Positions 28,869-39,761 are shown, counted from the first letter of the stretch. The stretch: 64,000 bases of DNA from Brachyspira murdochii DSM 12563 (GCF_000092845.1 NC_014150.1:2231510-2295509); one strand, 5' to 3'. Made by a program: numbers and translations. The notes: a model not told the origin generated them from the sequence alone.

Positions 28869-28901
28869 TTATAATTTTTAATATTGAAGAAATAATTAAT
28901 T

Positions 28902-30041
<1,140 letters not shown>

Positions 30042-30085
30042 TTATTTTAGATATGAATTTGAATAAATAGATATTTTAATAAACT

Positions 30086-30114
30086 ATTTTATAATAAAAA
30101 TGCTTTAATTGCAA
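30086..30114 (-). promoter_or_regulatory. Promoter of guaB
   Basis: TTGCAA (30109-30114) and TAAAAT (30086-30091) on the minus strand are spaced by 17 bp, about 60 bp before the start codon. Confidence 0.5.
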
Positions 30115-30234
30115 TTATTTTTTATGTATTAATAAAGATTTTTTCTTATGACGGTATATATGTAGTAAATGTTTATTTATTATATGATTTTTGTAAAAAA
30201 TATTTGTATTTATTAATTTTTTAAGTAAAATATA

Positions 30235-30263
30235 TTTACAAAAAGATGAAAATATATTATATT
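30235..30263 (+). promoter_or_regulatory. Promoter of the unknown gene at 30307
   Basis: TTTACA (30235-30240) and TATATT (30258-30263) are spaced by 17 bp, about 45 bp before the ATG. Confidence 0.5.
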
Positions 30264-30306
30264 ATAAGTGTAAAGAAAATTTACTAAGCCTTTTGGGAGG
30301 GTAAAA

Positions 30307-31368
30307 ATGACTATAACTTATAAAAATAATGATTTATTTTCTATATATGATAATTACTTGAAAGAGGATAATACTTCTGTAAATAATATGCTTGCTTCAG
30401 CAGTAAATGACATAAAAAAATTAGAAAAGAATATACATAATGCCTCTAAGCAAGATATAAAAAGTATTGGAGATATATTAATTAAACTTTCTTTAGCTGC
30501 TAGAATGCATTTGAGGCAATATACTGATAGTGAAAAAGTGAAAGATTTATCATTTACAAACAGATTAAGATATTCAAAAGATATTATTGATTATTCTTTA
30601 AAAGTTATAGTAAGATATTTAAAAAATATAAAAAATGAAGATATTAATTTTAATAGTATTTCTATATTAAAAAATAATGATGTTATATCACATAGTAATA
30701 GAGTATTTTTTACTATTATAAAGTTTATAAAATATTATAATGACAGTATAAACCAAAATATAGTTATAGATATAAAAAATAATTTCAAAAGAAGATATTC
30801 AGGATATTATAGAAGTATATTAAAAAGATTTCATATTAATAAAAATATATCAAAATTAGAACATGTTTATAAATACGGTTTGAGAGAGATTTTATTCAAT
30901 GAGATGATTAATATTTCTTTAGCAGCATTTTGGCATAATATAATAAATTTTGATATATTAGATGAATATAATTCTATGAGATGTTACTCATACTTAAAAC
31001 ATTTTTTAAAATATAATGACGATGTTTCATTGATAGTGGGACTTCATAATGAGTATTACGGATATGGATATGGTATATTTTTGAACTATTACAATACTAT
31101 AATAAATACAAAACCATTCTTTAAGCCTTACTATATTGTTAGTTTTGATTATACTGATAGTTTAAAATTAACTTCTTTATCGTATTTTCCTTCAAAAATT
31201 TTGGAGATAGTTAATCTATTTGATAATATATTATATTCAAAAAATGATTATTCAAATTATAATGATATTTTAATCTGTATAAAAGAAAATTATTTAGAAA
31301 GAGAAGTAAAAATTGATCCTGTAATATTTGATATATTTTATTCTTTTGTTGTTGATGCTAATATATAA
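30307..31368 (+). CDS. Unknown 353-residue cytoplasmic protein
   Basis: A GGGAGGG site sits before the ATG and a plausible promoter lies upstream, so the gene is real. The protein is rich in Asn, Ile, Lys and Tyr. It has no signal peptide, no membrane span and no motif I recognise. The pattern of hydrophobic residues suggests mostly helices, including an early LIKLSLAARMHLRQYTDSEKV segment. It stands alone between guaB and the convergent rubrerythrin gene. Confidence 0.75.
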   Translation: MTITYKNNDLFSIYDNYLKEDNTSVNNMLASAVNDIKKLEKNIHNASKQDIKSIGDILIKLSLAARMHLRQYTDSEKVKDLSFTNRLRYSKDIIDYSLKVIVRYLKNIKNEDINFNSISILKNNDVISHSNRVFFTIIKFIKYYNDSINQNIVIDIKNNFKRRYSGYYRSILKRFHINKNISKLEHVYKYGLREILFNEMINISLAAFWHNIINFDILDEYNSMRCYSYLKHFLKYNDDVSLIVGLHNEYYGYGYGIFLNYYNTIINTKPFFKPYYIVSFDYTDSLKLTSLSYFPSKILEIVNLFDNILYSKNDYSNYNDILICIKENYLEREVKIDPVIFDIFYSFVVDANI

Positions 31369-31370
31369 AA

Positions 31371-31390
31371 AGGGGGTTTTTATACCCCCT
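31371..31390. terminator. Hairpin between convergent genes
   Basis: AGGGGG (31371-31376) pairs with CCCCCT (31385-31390) across an 8-base loop. On the minus strand it is followed by TTTTTATAT, so it mainly serves the sod-rubrerythrin transcript. Confidence 0.7.
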
Positions 31391-31415
31391 GATAATATTA
31401 AAAGTCCGTTATTAA

Positions 31416-31949
31416 TTAAAAGTTTTCAACGCGTACTTCAAAGAATTTTTTAGCATGTTTACAAACAGGGCAAAGTTCTGGAGCTTCTTCGCTTTCAACT
31501 ATAAAACCGCAGTTTCTGCATTTCCATTGAACTTTAGTAGCTTTTTTGAAAACGCTTCCATTTTTTACAGCTTCTCTTAATTTAGCATATCTTTCTCTGT
31601 GTTCTTTTTCAACATCACCTATTAATTTCATAGAACGAGCTATTTCATCAAAACCTTCTTCAGTAGCTTCTTTAGCCATTCTTGGGTACATATTTTCGTA
31701 TTCTTCATTTTCACCTTCCCAAGCTGATTGTAAGTTTTGAAGAGTATCGCCTATACCGTTAAGATATTTGAAGTGTATTTTAGCATGCTCTCTTTCATTT
31801 TCAGCTGTTTCAAGGAAAATAGCAGCGATTTGTTCATAACCTTCATTTCTTGCTACACTTGCAAAATAAGTATATTTGTTTCTAGCCATAGATTCGCCGG
31901 CAAAAGCTTCATTTAAGTTTTTTTCTGTTTTTGTACCTTTTAAATTCAT
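31416..31949 (-). CDS. rbr: Rubrerythrin
   Basis: The 177-residue protein joins a four-helix diiron domain to a C-terminal rubredoxin-like domain. The diiron domain carries ExxH motifs in the helix with ENEREHAKIHF and the later VEKEHRERY. The rubredoxin part has WKCRNCGF and ELCPVCKH. It reduces hydrogen peroxide in the cytoplasm of anaerobes. AAAGGAG precedes the ATG, 48 bp downstream of the superoxide dismutase gene with no promoter between, so the two form an oxygen-defence operon. Confidence 0.96.
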   Translation of the reverse strand: MNLKGTKTEKNLNEAFAGESMARNKYTYFASVARNEGYEQIAAIFLETAENEREHAKIHFKYLNGIGDTLQNLQSAWEGENEEYENMYPRMAKEATEEGFDEIARSMKLIGDVEKEHRERYAKLREAVKNGSVFKKATKVQWKCRNCGFIVESEEAPELCPVCKHAKKFFEVRVENF

Positions 31950-31997
31950 TTCAATTCTCCTTTTTTAATTAAACAAAATTATATAAAATTAATAAAA

Positions 31998-32594
31998 TTA
32001 TTTAGCTGATTTAATTCTTTCTGCTACATAATCCCAATTTACCAAATGATCAACAAAAGTAGTTAAGAAGTCTGGTCTTCTGTTTTGATAATCAAGATAA
32101 TAAGCATGTTCCCAAACATCGCAAGTTAAAACACCATGTACTTTATCAGCAACTGGGTTCATAGCATTAGCATATTTTCTCACTTCTAATTTACCATTAT
32201 TCATAACAAGCCAAACCCAACCTGAACCGAATTGAGTTTTTCCTCCTGTAGTGAATGCTTCTTTAAAAGCATCAAAAGAACCGAAATCTGCTTCTATTTT
32301 TGATTTTACTTCAGCAGGTATTGCAGCATCTTTTTTTATCATTTTGAAGAACTCTTCATGATTATAAACCTGACCGGCATTATTAAATACTGCTTGTTTG
32401 TCAGCATTATTGTATGATAGAGTGATTAATTCTTCAATGCTTTTTCCTTGTAATGAAGAATCTTTAGATACTAAATCATTAAGAGTTGTTACATAAGTAT
32501 TTAAGTGCTTTCCATGGTGGAAATCCAATGTATTTGAAGACATATATGGTGCTAAGTCTTCTTTAGCATAAGGTAATTTCATTAATTCAAACAT
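31998..32594 (-). CDS. sodA/sodB: Iron/manganese superoxide dismutase
   Basis: The 198-residue enzyme converts superoxide to peroxide and oxygen. Metal ligands are visible in DFHHGKHL, in YNHEEFF, and in DVWEHAYYLDY. GSGWVWLVMNNGKL and QNRRPDFLTTFVDHLVNW are typical of the family. The segment NNAGQVYNHEEFF departs slightly from the usual NNAAQVWNHTFYW. An AAGGAG site lies about 9 bases before the ATG. It is the first gene of the sod-rubrerythrin operon. Confidence 0.96.
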   Translation of the reverse strand: MFELMKLPYAKEDLAPYMSSNTLDFHHGKHLNTYVTTLNDLVSKDSSLQGKSIEELITLSYNNADKQAVFNNAGQVYNHEEFFKMIKKDAAIPAEVKSKIEADFGSFDAFKEAFTTGGKTQFGSGWVWLVMNNGKLEVRKYANAMNPVADKVHGVLTCDVWEHAYYLDYQNRRPDFLTTFVDHLVNWDYVAERIKSAK

Positions 32595-32626
32595 ATATTT
32601 TTACTCCTTCATTTTTTATTAGTATA

Positions 32627-32655
32627 ATAATAAACCTATTTTAAATTAATGTCAA
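32627..32655 (-). promoter_or_regulatory. Promoter and possible PerR site of the sod-rbr operon
   Basis: TTGACA (32650-32655) and TATTAT (32627-32632) on the minus strand are spaced by 17 bp. A 7-bp inverted repeat (TTTATTA, six bases, TAATAAA) overlaps the -10 element and the start site, a place where a Fur/PerR-type repressor could bind. It is AT-only, so the operator part is tentative. Confidence 0.6.
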
Positions 32656-32710
32656 GTATTTATTAAATAATATTTATAGCTTATTAATACTTATTACTAT
32701 TAATAAAATA

Positions 32711-32739
32711 AAGGCATACCAATTTAATGGCATGCCTTT
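32711..32739 (-). terminator. Terminator after the helical periplasmic protein gene
   Basis: AAGGCATACC (32711-32720) pairs with GGCATGCCTT (32729-32738, one G-U pair). T-rich sequence follows on the minus strand, 25 bp after the stop codon at 32764. Confidence 0.75.
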
Positions 32740-32763
32740 GATATTAGTATAACTAATTAAAAA

Positions 32764-33804
32764 TTAATTAGCTGTTTCTGTTGTTTCAGCAGCAGTATTG
32801 TCTGTTGTTTCAGCAGCAGTTGGGTCAGCAGCTTCATTCTCATAATCTCTGTAAACTGGTCTGACATCTCTGCCTAATATTTCATCTTCAGTTTGACCAT
32901 AAGTAAAACCTAATTCATCATAATATTTAGAATATGTAGTTCTAAATCTATCTGAAGTAGTGTATAATATTTTATGGTATTTAGTGATTAATAATTTATA
33001 TTTAGCTGTTTTTATATTTTCATCAGCTGTTTTTAAAGTAGTTAAATCCCAAAGGTTATTAAACATTTCATTTAAGAAATAAACTTTACTTACATCGCTG
33101 TTTTGATTGATAGTAGCTAAATTGTAATTAACTCCGGCTAAATAAGTGTTTAACATAATTAAGTTAGTAGTATCATTTTTAGAAGAACTTTCATTATATA
33201 AAGCATTCATTAAATAATATCTGCTTTTAGCGTAGTATCCTGCACTTCCTTTAAATAGGTTGAAAATACCAGCATAAAGATTCAATTCATAATCTGCCTG
33301 TATTAATTCATTAGTTTTTCCAAGTATTTCATAGATAGGTTTGATTTCATTATAAAGTCTGAAAGATTTATCTAATTCAGAAAGAGCTAAATCAACATTA
33401 TTATCACTAGCTATAGGGTTAGCAACTAAATCATAATAATATACAGCATTATAGAACATTTGATTAGTATCAGTAAAATTAACATTAGTATAATTTTCTA
33501 ATATTTTATTAGCTTTGTAAAGTATTCTGAAAAGATAATCTTCTTTTATTTTAGTAAGGTTAGTTTGAAGAAGATTGTATTCTTTATCAAGAGTAGCATC
33601 ATCAGTGTTTCTCAAATCAGTAAAAGAAGGGGCAAAAGGTGTTATTTCTTCTACGGTATTTACTTCTGATGATTCTTGATTTTCTCCAGCAGCAGCTGTT
33701 TCAGTAGTTTGTTCTGCTGCAGCAGGATCTGTAGTTTCATCCTGAGCGTATACTGGACTTAACGCTAGAATCATTACGCTTAATACAAGAAATAGTTTTT
33801 TCAT
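32764..33804 (-). CDS. Exported helical protein with repetitive acidic ends, unknown function
   Basis: The 346-residue precursor has a clear signal peptide (MKKLFLVLSVMILALSPVYAQ). Low-complexity Ala/Glu/Thr segments follow it directly (AAAEQTTETAAAGENQ) and recur at the C-terminus (PTAAETTDNTAAETTETA). Between them lies a tyrosine-rich, all-helical region that resembles TPR-like repeats. It probably sits in the periplasm. An ATAGGAG site precedes the ATG, 10 bp after holB, so it shares the holB transcript. No family was recognised. Confidence 0.75.
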   Translation of the reverse strand: MKKLFLVLSVMILALSPVYAQDETTDPAAAEQTTETAAAGENQESSEVNTVEEITPFAPSFTDLRNTDDATLDKEYNLLQTNLTKIKEDYLFRILYKANKILENYTNVNFTDTNQMFYNAVYYYDLVANPIASDNNVDLALSELDKSFRLYNEIKPIYEILGKTNELIQADYELNLYAGIFNLFKGSAGYYAKSRYYLMNALYNESSSKNDTTNLIMLNTYLAGVNYNLATINQNSDVSKVYFLNEMFNNLWDLTTLKTADENIKTAKYKLLITKYHKILYTTSDRFRTTYSKYYDELGFTYGQTEDEILGRDVRPVYRDYENEAADPTAAETTDNTAAETTETAN

Positions 33805-33813
33805 GTATAACTC

Positions 33814-35208
33814 CTATATGTTTTTATTATAATTGTGTAACCAAGTGTAAATACTGCTTAAACTTTTATAGAGCAGCATTTTAGGTTGAGTATTTGTATT
33901 AGTTAGAGTATTGACTGCAGAATCCAATTCATCAATAGTCCATACAATACTTTCATCTGAAACAGAGCTTGGAAATATATAATTTCTATCTTCTATTTCA
34001 AGATATTTATCTTCTAAGGATTTTTTCAGAATGTTAATCATTTCTCTAAAGGCATCAGCTATCTCATAATCGCCGTCGCTTAGAAGAGTTGTAAGGGAGG
34101 CTATTTGAGAAGGATTGTTATTTAGAGAAGCGTCCATAAAAGATAACAATACTTTGTATATATTATCGCTTGTATTTGATTTTTTGTCAAGTACATATTT
34201 TATAGCCTTAGCTACACTTCCGTAAGAATTTTCCAGTGCGAGGACTGTTTTTTCCTCATTGAGCCTCAATCTCTTCATTAATATAGATCTTAAAGTATTT
34301 TCTGATAAAGAAGAAAATTTTAATTCCATCATACGGGATCTGAGAGGTTTCATACCGTCCTGAACCAGTTTATTAGCATCAGAAGTTATTAGAATAAATA
34401 TATTATTGTCTGAAGGCTCTTCTAATGTGCGTAAAAATATATTCGGAGCCCTCTTATCCATTAGTTCTATACCTTCTATGATAACAATTCTTTTACTTGA
34501 TATTCTCGGCTTTCTGTAAGTTATCTCTATAATATTTCTTACTGTATCAAGAGGTATTACAGTATGAATGATGTTATAATATATTTTTTTTAAAGCGTCA
34601 AAAAAATCGCCTTCTATTGATAATTTTTTCTTTCCGCCTTTATTTTTAGCTATATTCAAGGCTTCTTTTGATTTATTTCTAAATATTGAATCTATAAAAT
34701 CGGCGTTATCGGCATTTAGTTCGTTTAATGTGTAATTTACAGCTAAATAATAAGGTTCTATTAAGGCATATCTTGAACTTTCTTTTTTACTTCCAAGCAT
34801 ATATTCTTTTGGTTCGCTTGACGGGTAATTATCGTAACTATCAAAAAGCATAGTTTCTACTTTATAAAGTATAGACCTGCAGGCTGAGTAAAAATTATTA
34901 AATAAATGAGGCAGTTTATATTCCAAATACTGATTAAAATATATTTCAGCATTTCTAAATCTTTCATCTGTAGCTGCTACTATAACGTCTGGATGTTTAT
35001 ATTGATCTATCATTTTGCAGGATTTACATTCATCGCAATATGTTCCGTTTCCTCTCTCGCATAGTATAGCCTTAGCATAATTCAAAGCACTTTCAAATTT
35101 GCCAACCCCCTCATCTCCGTAGAAAAGATAAGCATGATGAAGTCTTCCGCTTTTATATATTCCAGCCATTATTTTTAAAGGCGTTGTTTGTCCAAGTACT
35201 TTAGCCAA
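33814..35208 (-). CDS. holB: DNA polymerase III delta' subunit, enlarged
   Basis: Delta' is part of the clamp loader of the replicative polymerase. Walker A GDEGVGK (residues 31-37) is followed by a four-cysteine zinc module (C50, C58, C61, C64) and KHPDVIV. The sensor region TLEEPSDNNIFILITSDANKL and the LRSRMMELKF segment come later. At 464 residues it is longer than usual, because of an insertion of about 120 residues after the zinc module (from about residue 80 to 200). It starts with TTG, eight bases after an AGAGG site. holA, encoding delta, lies about 11 kb away in this window. Confidence 0.9.
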   Translation of the reverse strand: MAKVLGQTTPLKIMAGIYKSGRLHHAYLFYGDEGVGKFESALNYAKAILCERGNGTYCDECKSCKMIDQYKHPDVIVAATDERFRNAEIYFNQYLEYKLPHLFNNFYSACRSILYKVETMLFDSYDNYPSSEPKEYMLGSKKESSRYALIEPYYLAVNYTLNELNADNADFIDSIFRNKSKEALNIAKNKGGKKKLSIEGDFFDALKKIYYNIIHTVIPLDTVRNIIEITYRKPRISSKRIVIIEGIELMDKRAPNIFLRTLEEPSDNNIFILITSDANKLVQDGMKPLRSRMMELKFSSLSENTLRSILMKRLRLNEEKTVLALENSYGSVAKAIKYVLDKKSNTSDNIYKVLLSFMDASLNNNPSQIASLTTLLSDGDYEIADAFREMINILKKSLEDKYLEIEDRNYIFPSSVSDESIVWTIDELDSAVNTLTNTNTQPKMLLYKSLSSIYTWLHNYNKNI

Positions 35209-35394
35209 TATTAAAACCTCTGATTATATTATTAAATTTATAATATATATAAATCATAAATAAAATTATATCAACAATATTTTTTTGTTCAAAATAAATT
35301 ATAAGACTTACAATGACGATATTTTATTATAGTGTTTAATTTTTTTATTTTTTAGTATATTATAACTATAATAATTAAGAACAAGGAATTTTTA

Positions 35395-38300
35395 ATGGCT
35401 TCAAATAATGACATGATAAATGATAATTTAAATTTAGAAAGCGGAGATAAATCTTTAAATGAAATATCTGAAAATTTAAAAGAAAAAGAAAGCATTTTAA
35501 AACTTCAAGATGAACTATTAGAAAATATTGAAGAAAAGATAGATAAAAACAATTCTGTATATAACAGTATAATGCTAGAACAGAATCTAAAGACTTTTAA
35601 AGAAATATCATCTTTAAGAAAAAATCAGAAGGATTTAGAAGATTCTCTTTCTGATAACATAAATGAAGCTATTAAAGAAAATAACAATAAGTATGATGAA
35701 TTGATTAATAATTTAGGAAACAAATTAGAAAAGCAGCAAGAGTCTAATAAAAGCAAATTAGAAGATTTATCTAATCAAATAGAGAACACTAAAGAGGAAC
35801 AATCAAAATACTTTGAAGAAGAAAAAGAAAATATTTCTAAGTTAAGAGAAGAGTTAGAAGAAAGCATTACAGAGAAAATCGAAAAAAATAATACAAATAA
35901 TAATAATGTAATGTTAGAGCAGAACTTAAAAACTTTTAAAGAATTTTCAAGCTTAAGAAAAATACAAAAAGAATTAGAAAGTTCTATCAAAGAAAATAAT
36001 AGTAAGTATGATGAATTAATTAATAATTTAGGCAGTAAATTTGATAATGGTATAGAAGAAGCTAAAAAAGAATTAGATAGCTTGAGTTCTAAACTAGAAG
36101 AGCAAAAAGAATATAGTAATAATAAATTAGAAGATTTAACTAAAGAAATAGAAAACACTAAAGAGGAACAATCAAAATACTTTGAAGAAGAAAAAGAAAA
36201 TATTTCTAAGTTAAGAGAAGAGTTAGAAGAAAGCATTACAGAGAAAATCGAAAAAAATAATACAAATAATAATAATGTAATGTTAGAGCAGAACTTAAAA
36301 ACTTTCAAAGAAATCTCTAGTTTAAGAAAAAGCCAAAAAGATTTAGAAGACATTATTAATAGCAGCTTAACAGAAAATAATAGTAAGTATGATGAATTAA
36401 TCAATAATTTAGACAGTAAATTTGAAAGTTATGCAGAAGAAACTAAAAAAGAATTAGATAATTTAAGTTCTAAGCTATGGCAGGAAAAAGAATATAATAA
36501 AAATAAGTTAGAAGATTTAACTAAAGAAATAGAAAGTAGTAAAGAAGAACAATCAAAATACTTTGGAGAAGAAAAAGAAAATATCTCTAAATTAAGAGAA
36601 GAGTTAGAAGAAAGTATTACAGAGAAAATCGAAAAAAATAATACAAACAATAATAGTGTAATGCTGGAACAGAACTTAAAAACTTTCAAAGAGATATCAT
36701 CTTTAAGAAAAAGTCATGAAGATTTGGAAAGTTCTATCAAAGAAAATAACAATAAATATGATGAATTAATTAATAATTTAGGAAATAAGCTAGAAGAAGA
36801 AAAAGAGTATAATAAAAATAAATTAGAAGATTTAACTAAAGAAATAGAAAACACTAAAGAGGAACAGACAAAATACTTTGAAGAAGAGAAAGAAAATATT
36901 TCTAAGTTGAGAGAAGAATTAGAGGAAAGCATTACAGAGAAAATAGAGAAAAATAATACAAACAATAATACTGTAATGCTGGAACAGAACTTAAAAACTT
37001 TCAAAGAGATATCTAGTTTAAGAAAAAGCCAAAAAGATTTAGAAGACATTATTAATAGCAGCTTAACAGAAAATAACAGTAAATATGATGAATTAATTAA
37101 TAATTTAGGAAATAAACTAGAAGAAGAAAAAGAGTATAATAAAAATAAGTTAGAAGATTTAACTAAAGAAATAGAAAACACTAAAGAGGAACAATCAAAA
37201 TACTTTGAAGAAGAGAAAGAAAATATTTCTAAGTTAAGAGAAGAATTAGAAGAAAGCATTACAGAGAAGATAGATACTAATAATGCCAATTATAATAATG
37301 TAATGCTGGAACAGAACTTAAAAACTTTCAAAGAGATATCTAGTTTAAGAAAAAATTATAAAGATTTGGAAAGTTCTATCAAAGAAAATAACAGTAAATA
37401 TGATGAATTAATTAATAATTTAGGAAATAAACTAGAAGAGCAAAAAGAATATAATAAAAATAAGTTAGAAGATTTAACTAAAGAAATAGAAAACACTAAA
37501 GAGGAACAATCAAAATACTTTGAAGAAGAGAAAGAAAATATTTCTAAGTTGAGAGAAGAATTAGAGGAAAGCATTACAGAGAAAATAGAGAAAAATAATA
37601 CAAACAATAATACTGTAATGCTGGAACAGAACTTAAAAACTTTCAAAGAAATCTCTAGTTTAAGAAAAAATTATAAAGATTTGGAAAGTTCTATCAAAGA
37701 AAATAACAGTAAATATGATGAATTAATTAATAATTTAGGAAATAAGCTAGAAGAAGAAAAAGAGTATAATAAAAATAAATTAGAAGATTTATCTAATCAA
37801 ATAGAAAACACTAAAGAGGAACAGACAAAATACTTTGAAGAAGAGAAAGAAAATATTTCTAAGTTAAGAGAAGAATTAGAAGAAAGCATTACAGAGAAGA
37901 TAGATACTAATAATGCCAATTATAATACTGTAATGCTGGAACAGAACTTAAAAACTTTCAAAGAAATCTCTAGTTTAAGAAAAAACCAAAAAGATTTAGA
38001 AGACATTATTAATAGCAGCTTAACAGAAAATAATAGTAAGTATGATGAATTAATTAATAATTTAGGAAATAAACTAGAAGAGCAAAAAGAATATAGTAAT
38101 AATAAATTAGAAGATTTATCTAATCAAATAGAAAGTAGTAAAGAAGAACAATCAAAATACTTTGAAGAAGAGAAAGAAAATATTTCTAAATTAAAAGAAG
38201 AGTTAGAAGAAAGCATTACAGAGAAAATAGAGAAAAATAATGCCAATTATAATACTGTAATGCTGGAACAGAACTTAAAAACTTTTAAAGAAATATCCTC

Positions 38301-38913
38301 TTTAAGGAAAGGACATAAAGATATTGAAGAAGAAATGCATCAAACTTATGAGAATATAAATAATAAAATTAATACTCATATAGAAGACCAGAATACCAAA
38401 TATGATGCATTTATCAAAACTATCAATGATATTTTAGAAAAAAATAATATAAAATACGAAGAGCTTGCGGATGATTTGAATAATAGGTTTAATCTTAGTA
38501 TTGATGAGCAGAAAAAATATTTTAATAGAGAAAATCAAGATACAGACAGCAGATATGAAGCATTCATTAAAAATATTAATGAAATATTAGAAAATAATTA
38601 TTTAAAATATGAAGAGCTTGCAAATACTGTAAATGCAAAATTAGAATCTAATAAAGCACAAGATTATAGCAAAGGACTAAACAGAGTAAATTATAATAAT
38701 AATCAAAATGAAAAGCTAGTTAATTATATAGAAAATAGACTTAATGAAGAGAGTTCTAAAAATGATAAAAGAATTAAAAAAATAGAAGATAATCAGTCGA
38801 AGAATAATAAAGAAATTAAAGAAGTAAATAAAAAAATAGGTAATGTTGCTATAGTATCTGTTTCTTTATTTGTTGTTATCATAATAGTATTTTTGGCTTA
38901 TCAACTATTATAA
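35395..38913 (+). CDS. Giant repetitive coiled-coil protein with a C-terminal membrane anchor
   Basis: The 1172-residue protein has no signal peptide. It consists of near-identical repeats, each opening MLEQNLKTFKEISSLRK and running through KYDELINNL, KLEDL and EEKENISKLREELEE. Nine openings start at 35572, 35911, 36280, 36661, 36976, 37303, 37618, 37933 and 38260, giving units of 113, 123, 127, 105, 109, 105, 105 and 109 residues. The C-terminus is a single hydrophobic helix (VAIVSVSLFVVIIIVFLAYQLL). The likely form is a long cytoplasmic coiled coil tethered to the inner membrane. It is followed at 24 bp by rnhB. No family recognised; a structural role is inference. Confidence 0.85.
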   Translation: MASNNDMINDNLNLESGDKSLNEISENLKEKESILKLQDELLENIEEKIDKNNSVYNSIMLEQNLKTFKEISSLRKNQKDLEDSLSDNINEAIKENNNKYDELINNLGNKLEKQQESNKSKLEDLSNQIENTKEEQSKYFEEEKENISKLREELEESITEKIEKNNTNNNNVMLEQNLKTFKEFSSLRKIQKELESSIKENNSKYDELINNLGSKFDNGIEEAKKELDSLSSKLEEQKEYSNNKLEDLTKEIENTKEEQSKYFEEEKENISKLREELEESITEKIEKNNTNNNNVMLEQNLKTFKEISSLRKSQKDLEDIINSSLTENNSKYDELINNLDSKFESYAEETKKELDNLSSKLWQEKEYNKNKLEDLTKEIESSKEEQSKYFGEEKENISKLREELEESITEKIEKNNTNNNSVMLEQNLKTFKEISSLRKSHEDLESSIKENNNKYDELINNLGNKLEEEKEYNKNKLEDLTKEIENTKEEQTKYFEEEKENISKLREELEESITEKIEKNNTNNNTVMLEQNLKTFKEISSLRKSQKDLEDIINSSLTENNSKYDELINNLGNKLEEEKEYNKNKLEDLTKEIENTKEEQSKYFEEEKENISKLREELEESITEKIDTNNANYNNVMLEQNLKTFKEISSLRKNYKDLESSIKENNSKYDELINNLGNKLEEQKEYNKNKLEDLTKEIENTKEEQSKYFEEEKENISKLREELEESITEKIEKNNTNNNTVMLEQNLKTFKEISSLRKNYKDLESSIKENNSKYDELINNLGNKLEEEKEYNKNKLEDLSNQIENTKEEQTKYFEEEKENISKLREELEESITEKIDTNNANYNTVMLEQNLKTFKEISSLRKNQKDLEDIINSSLTENNSKYDELINNLGNKLEEQKEYSNNKLEDLSNQIESSKEEQSKYFEEEKENISKLKEELEESITEKIEKNNANYNTVMLEQNLKTFKEISSLRKGHKDIEEEMHQTYENINNKINTHIEDQNTKYDAFIKTINDILEKNNIKYEELADDLNNRFNLSIDEQKKYFNRENQDTDSRYEAFIKNINEILENNYLKYEELANTVNAKLESNKAQDYSKGLNRVNYNNNQNEKLVNYIENRLNEESSKNDKRIKKIEDNQSKNNKEIKEVNKKIGNVAIVSVSLFVVIIIVFLAYQLL
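35572..38310 (+). repeat. In-gene tandem repeats of 315-381 bp
   Basis: Eight full units and the start of a ninth lie inside the coiled-coil gene. Long stretches between copies are identical at the DNA level, so the array can gain or lose units by recombination. Length differences are multiples of three and keep the frame open. Confidence 0.85.
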
Positions 38914-38937
38914 TATTTTTAGGAGGGATTAATTTTT

Positions 38938-39636
38938 ATGGACATGTTTGACTCTAAATATAATTCCTCTATTATAGATAAATTTGCCTATGAAAAGGAA
39001 TATTTATCATTAGGTTATAAATATATATGCGGTATAGATGAAGTAGGGCGGGGCTGTTTATTCGGACCTGTTACGGTTGCTGCTGTTATAATGCCTTTGG
39101 AGCTTAATAATGATGTTGAAGTAGCAAGAGAAAATATAGTAGAAGAGGCTGATGACTCTAAAAAAATATCTGCTAAAAAAAGAGAAGAGCTTTATGATAA
39201 AATTATTAGTAAAGCATTATGCTATAGTGTATATTCAGTTGATGCTAAAACTATAGATGAGATTAATATTTATAATGCTACAAAACTTGCTATGGTTAAT
39301 GCCGTTAGAAACTTAAATATAAAGCCTGATATACTTCTTATAGATGCTGTAAAACTCGATATTGATATAAAGCAATGCTCTATAACCAAAGGTGATTTTA
39401 AATCATATAGTATAGGCTGTGCGAGTATAGTTGCTAAGGTAGAAAGAGACAGAATGATGAATGAACTTCCAGAAGTTTATCAGAAATATAAAGTTGCTAA
39501 AAATAAAGGCTACGGTACTAAAGAGCATATGAAAGCTATTGAGATGTACGGAGCTAGTGATATGCATAGATATTCATTTGAACCTATAAAATCAAATTTC
39601 TCAAGTAAAAAAGATGAAGATAATCTTATTTTATAA
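38938..39636 (+). CDS. rnhB: Ribonuclease HII
   Basis: RNase HII removes ribonucleotides embedded in DNA and RNA-DNA hybrids. The 232-residue protein has the DEVGRG motif (Asp34-Glu35), GPVTVAAVIM, DDSKKISAKKRE, LLIDAVKLD and SIVAKVERDRMM, covering the catalytic acidic residues. AGGAGGG lies about 10 bases before the ATG. It follows the coiled-coil gene by 24 bp and probably shares its transcript. Confidence 0.96.
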   Translation: MDMFDSKYNSSIIDKFAYEKEYLSLGYKYICGIDEVGRGCLFGPVTVAAVIMPLELNNDVEVARENIVEEADDSKKISAKKREELYDKIISKALCYSVYSVDAKTIDEINIYNATKLAMVNAVRNLNIKPDILLIDAVKLDIDIKQCSITKGDFKSYSIGCASIVAKVERDRMMNELPEVYQKYKVAKNKGYGTKEHMKAIEMYGASDMHRYSFEPIKSNFSSKKDEDNLIL

Positions 39637-39761
39637 TAATTATTTATTAAAAATTATTAAGCTTGTTGCTTTTTTATTTTTGTCTTTAATGAAGTCATTT
39701 TATTCGGCATAATAAAAAAGGTATAGTTGTAAAACGAGTATATAATTAATAAAAAAAATTC

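Noticed and set aside
35775-37646. Several long minus-strand reading frames opposite the coiled-coil gene
   Set aside because: They are Ser/Leu-rich shadows of the repeats on the other strand, without ribosome sites, and repeat only because the coding strand repeats.
35572-38310. CRISPR-like array from regular DNA repeats
   Set aside because: Units exceed 300 bp, are fully coding in frame, and have no unique spacers or cas genes.
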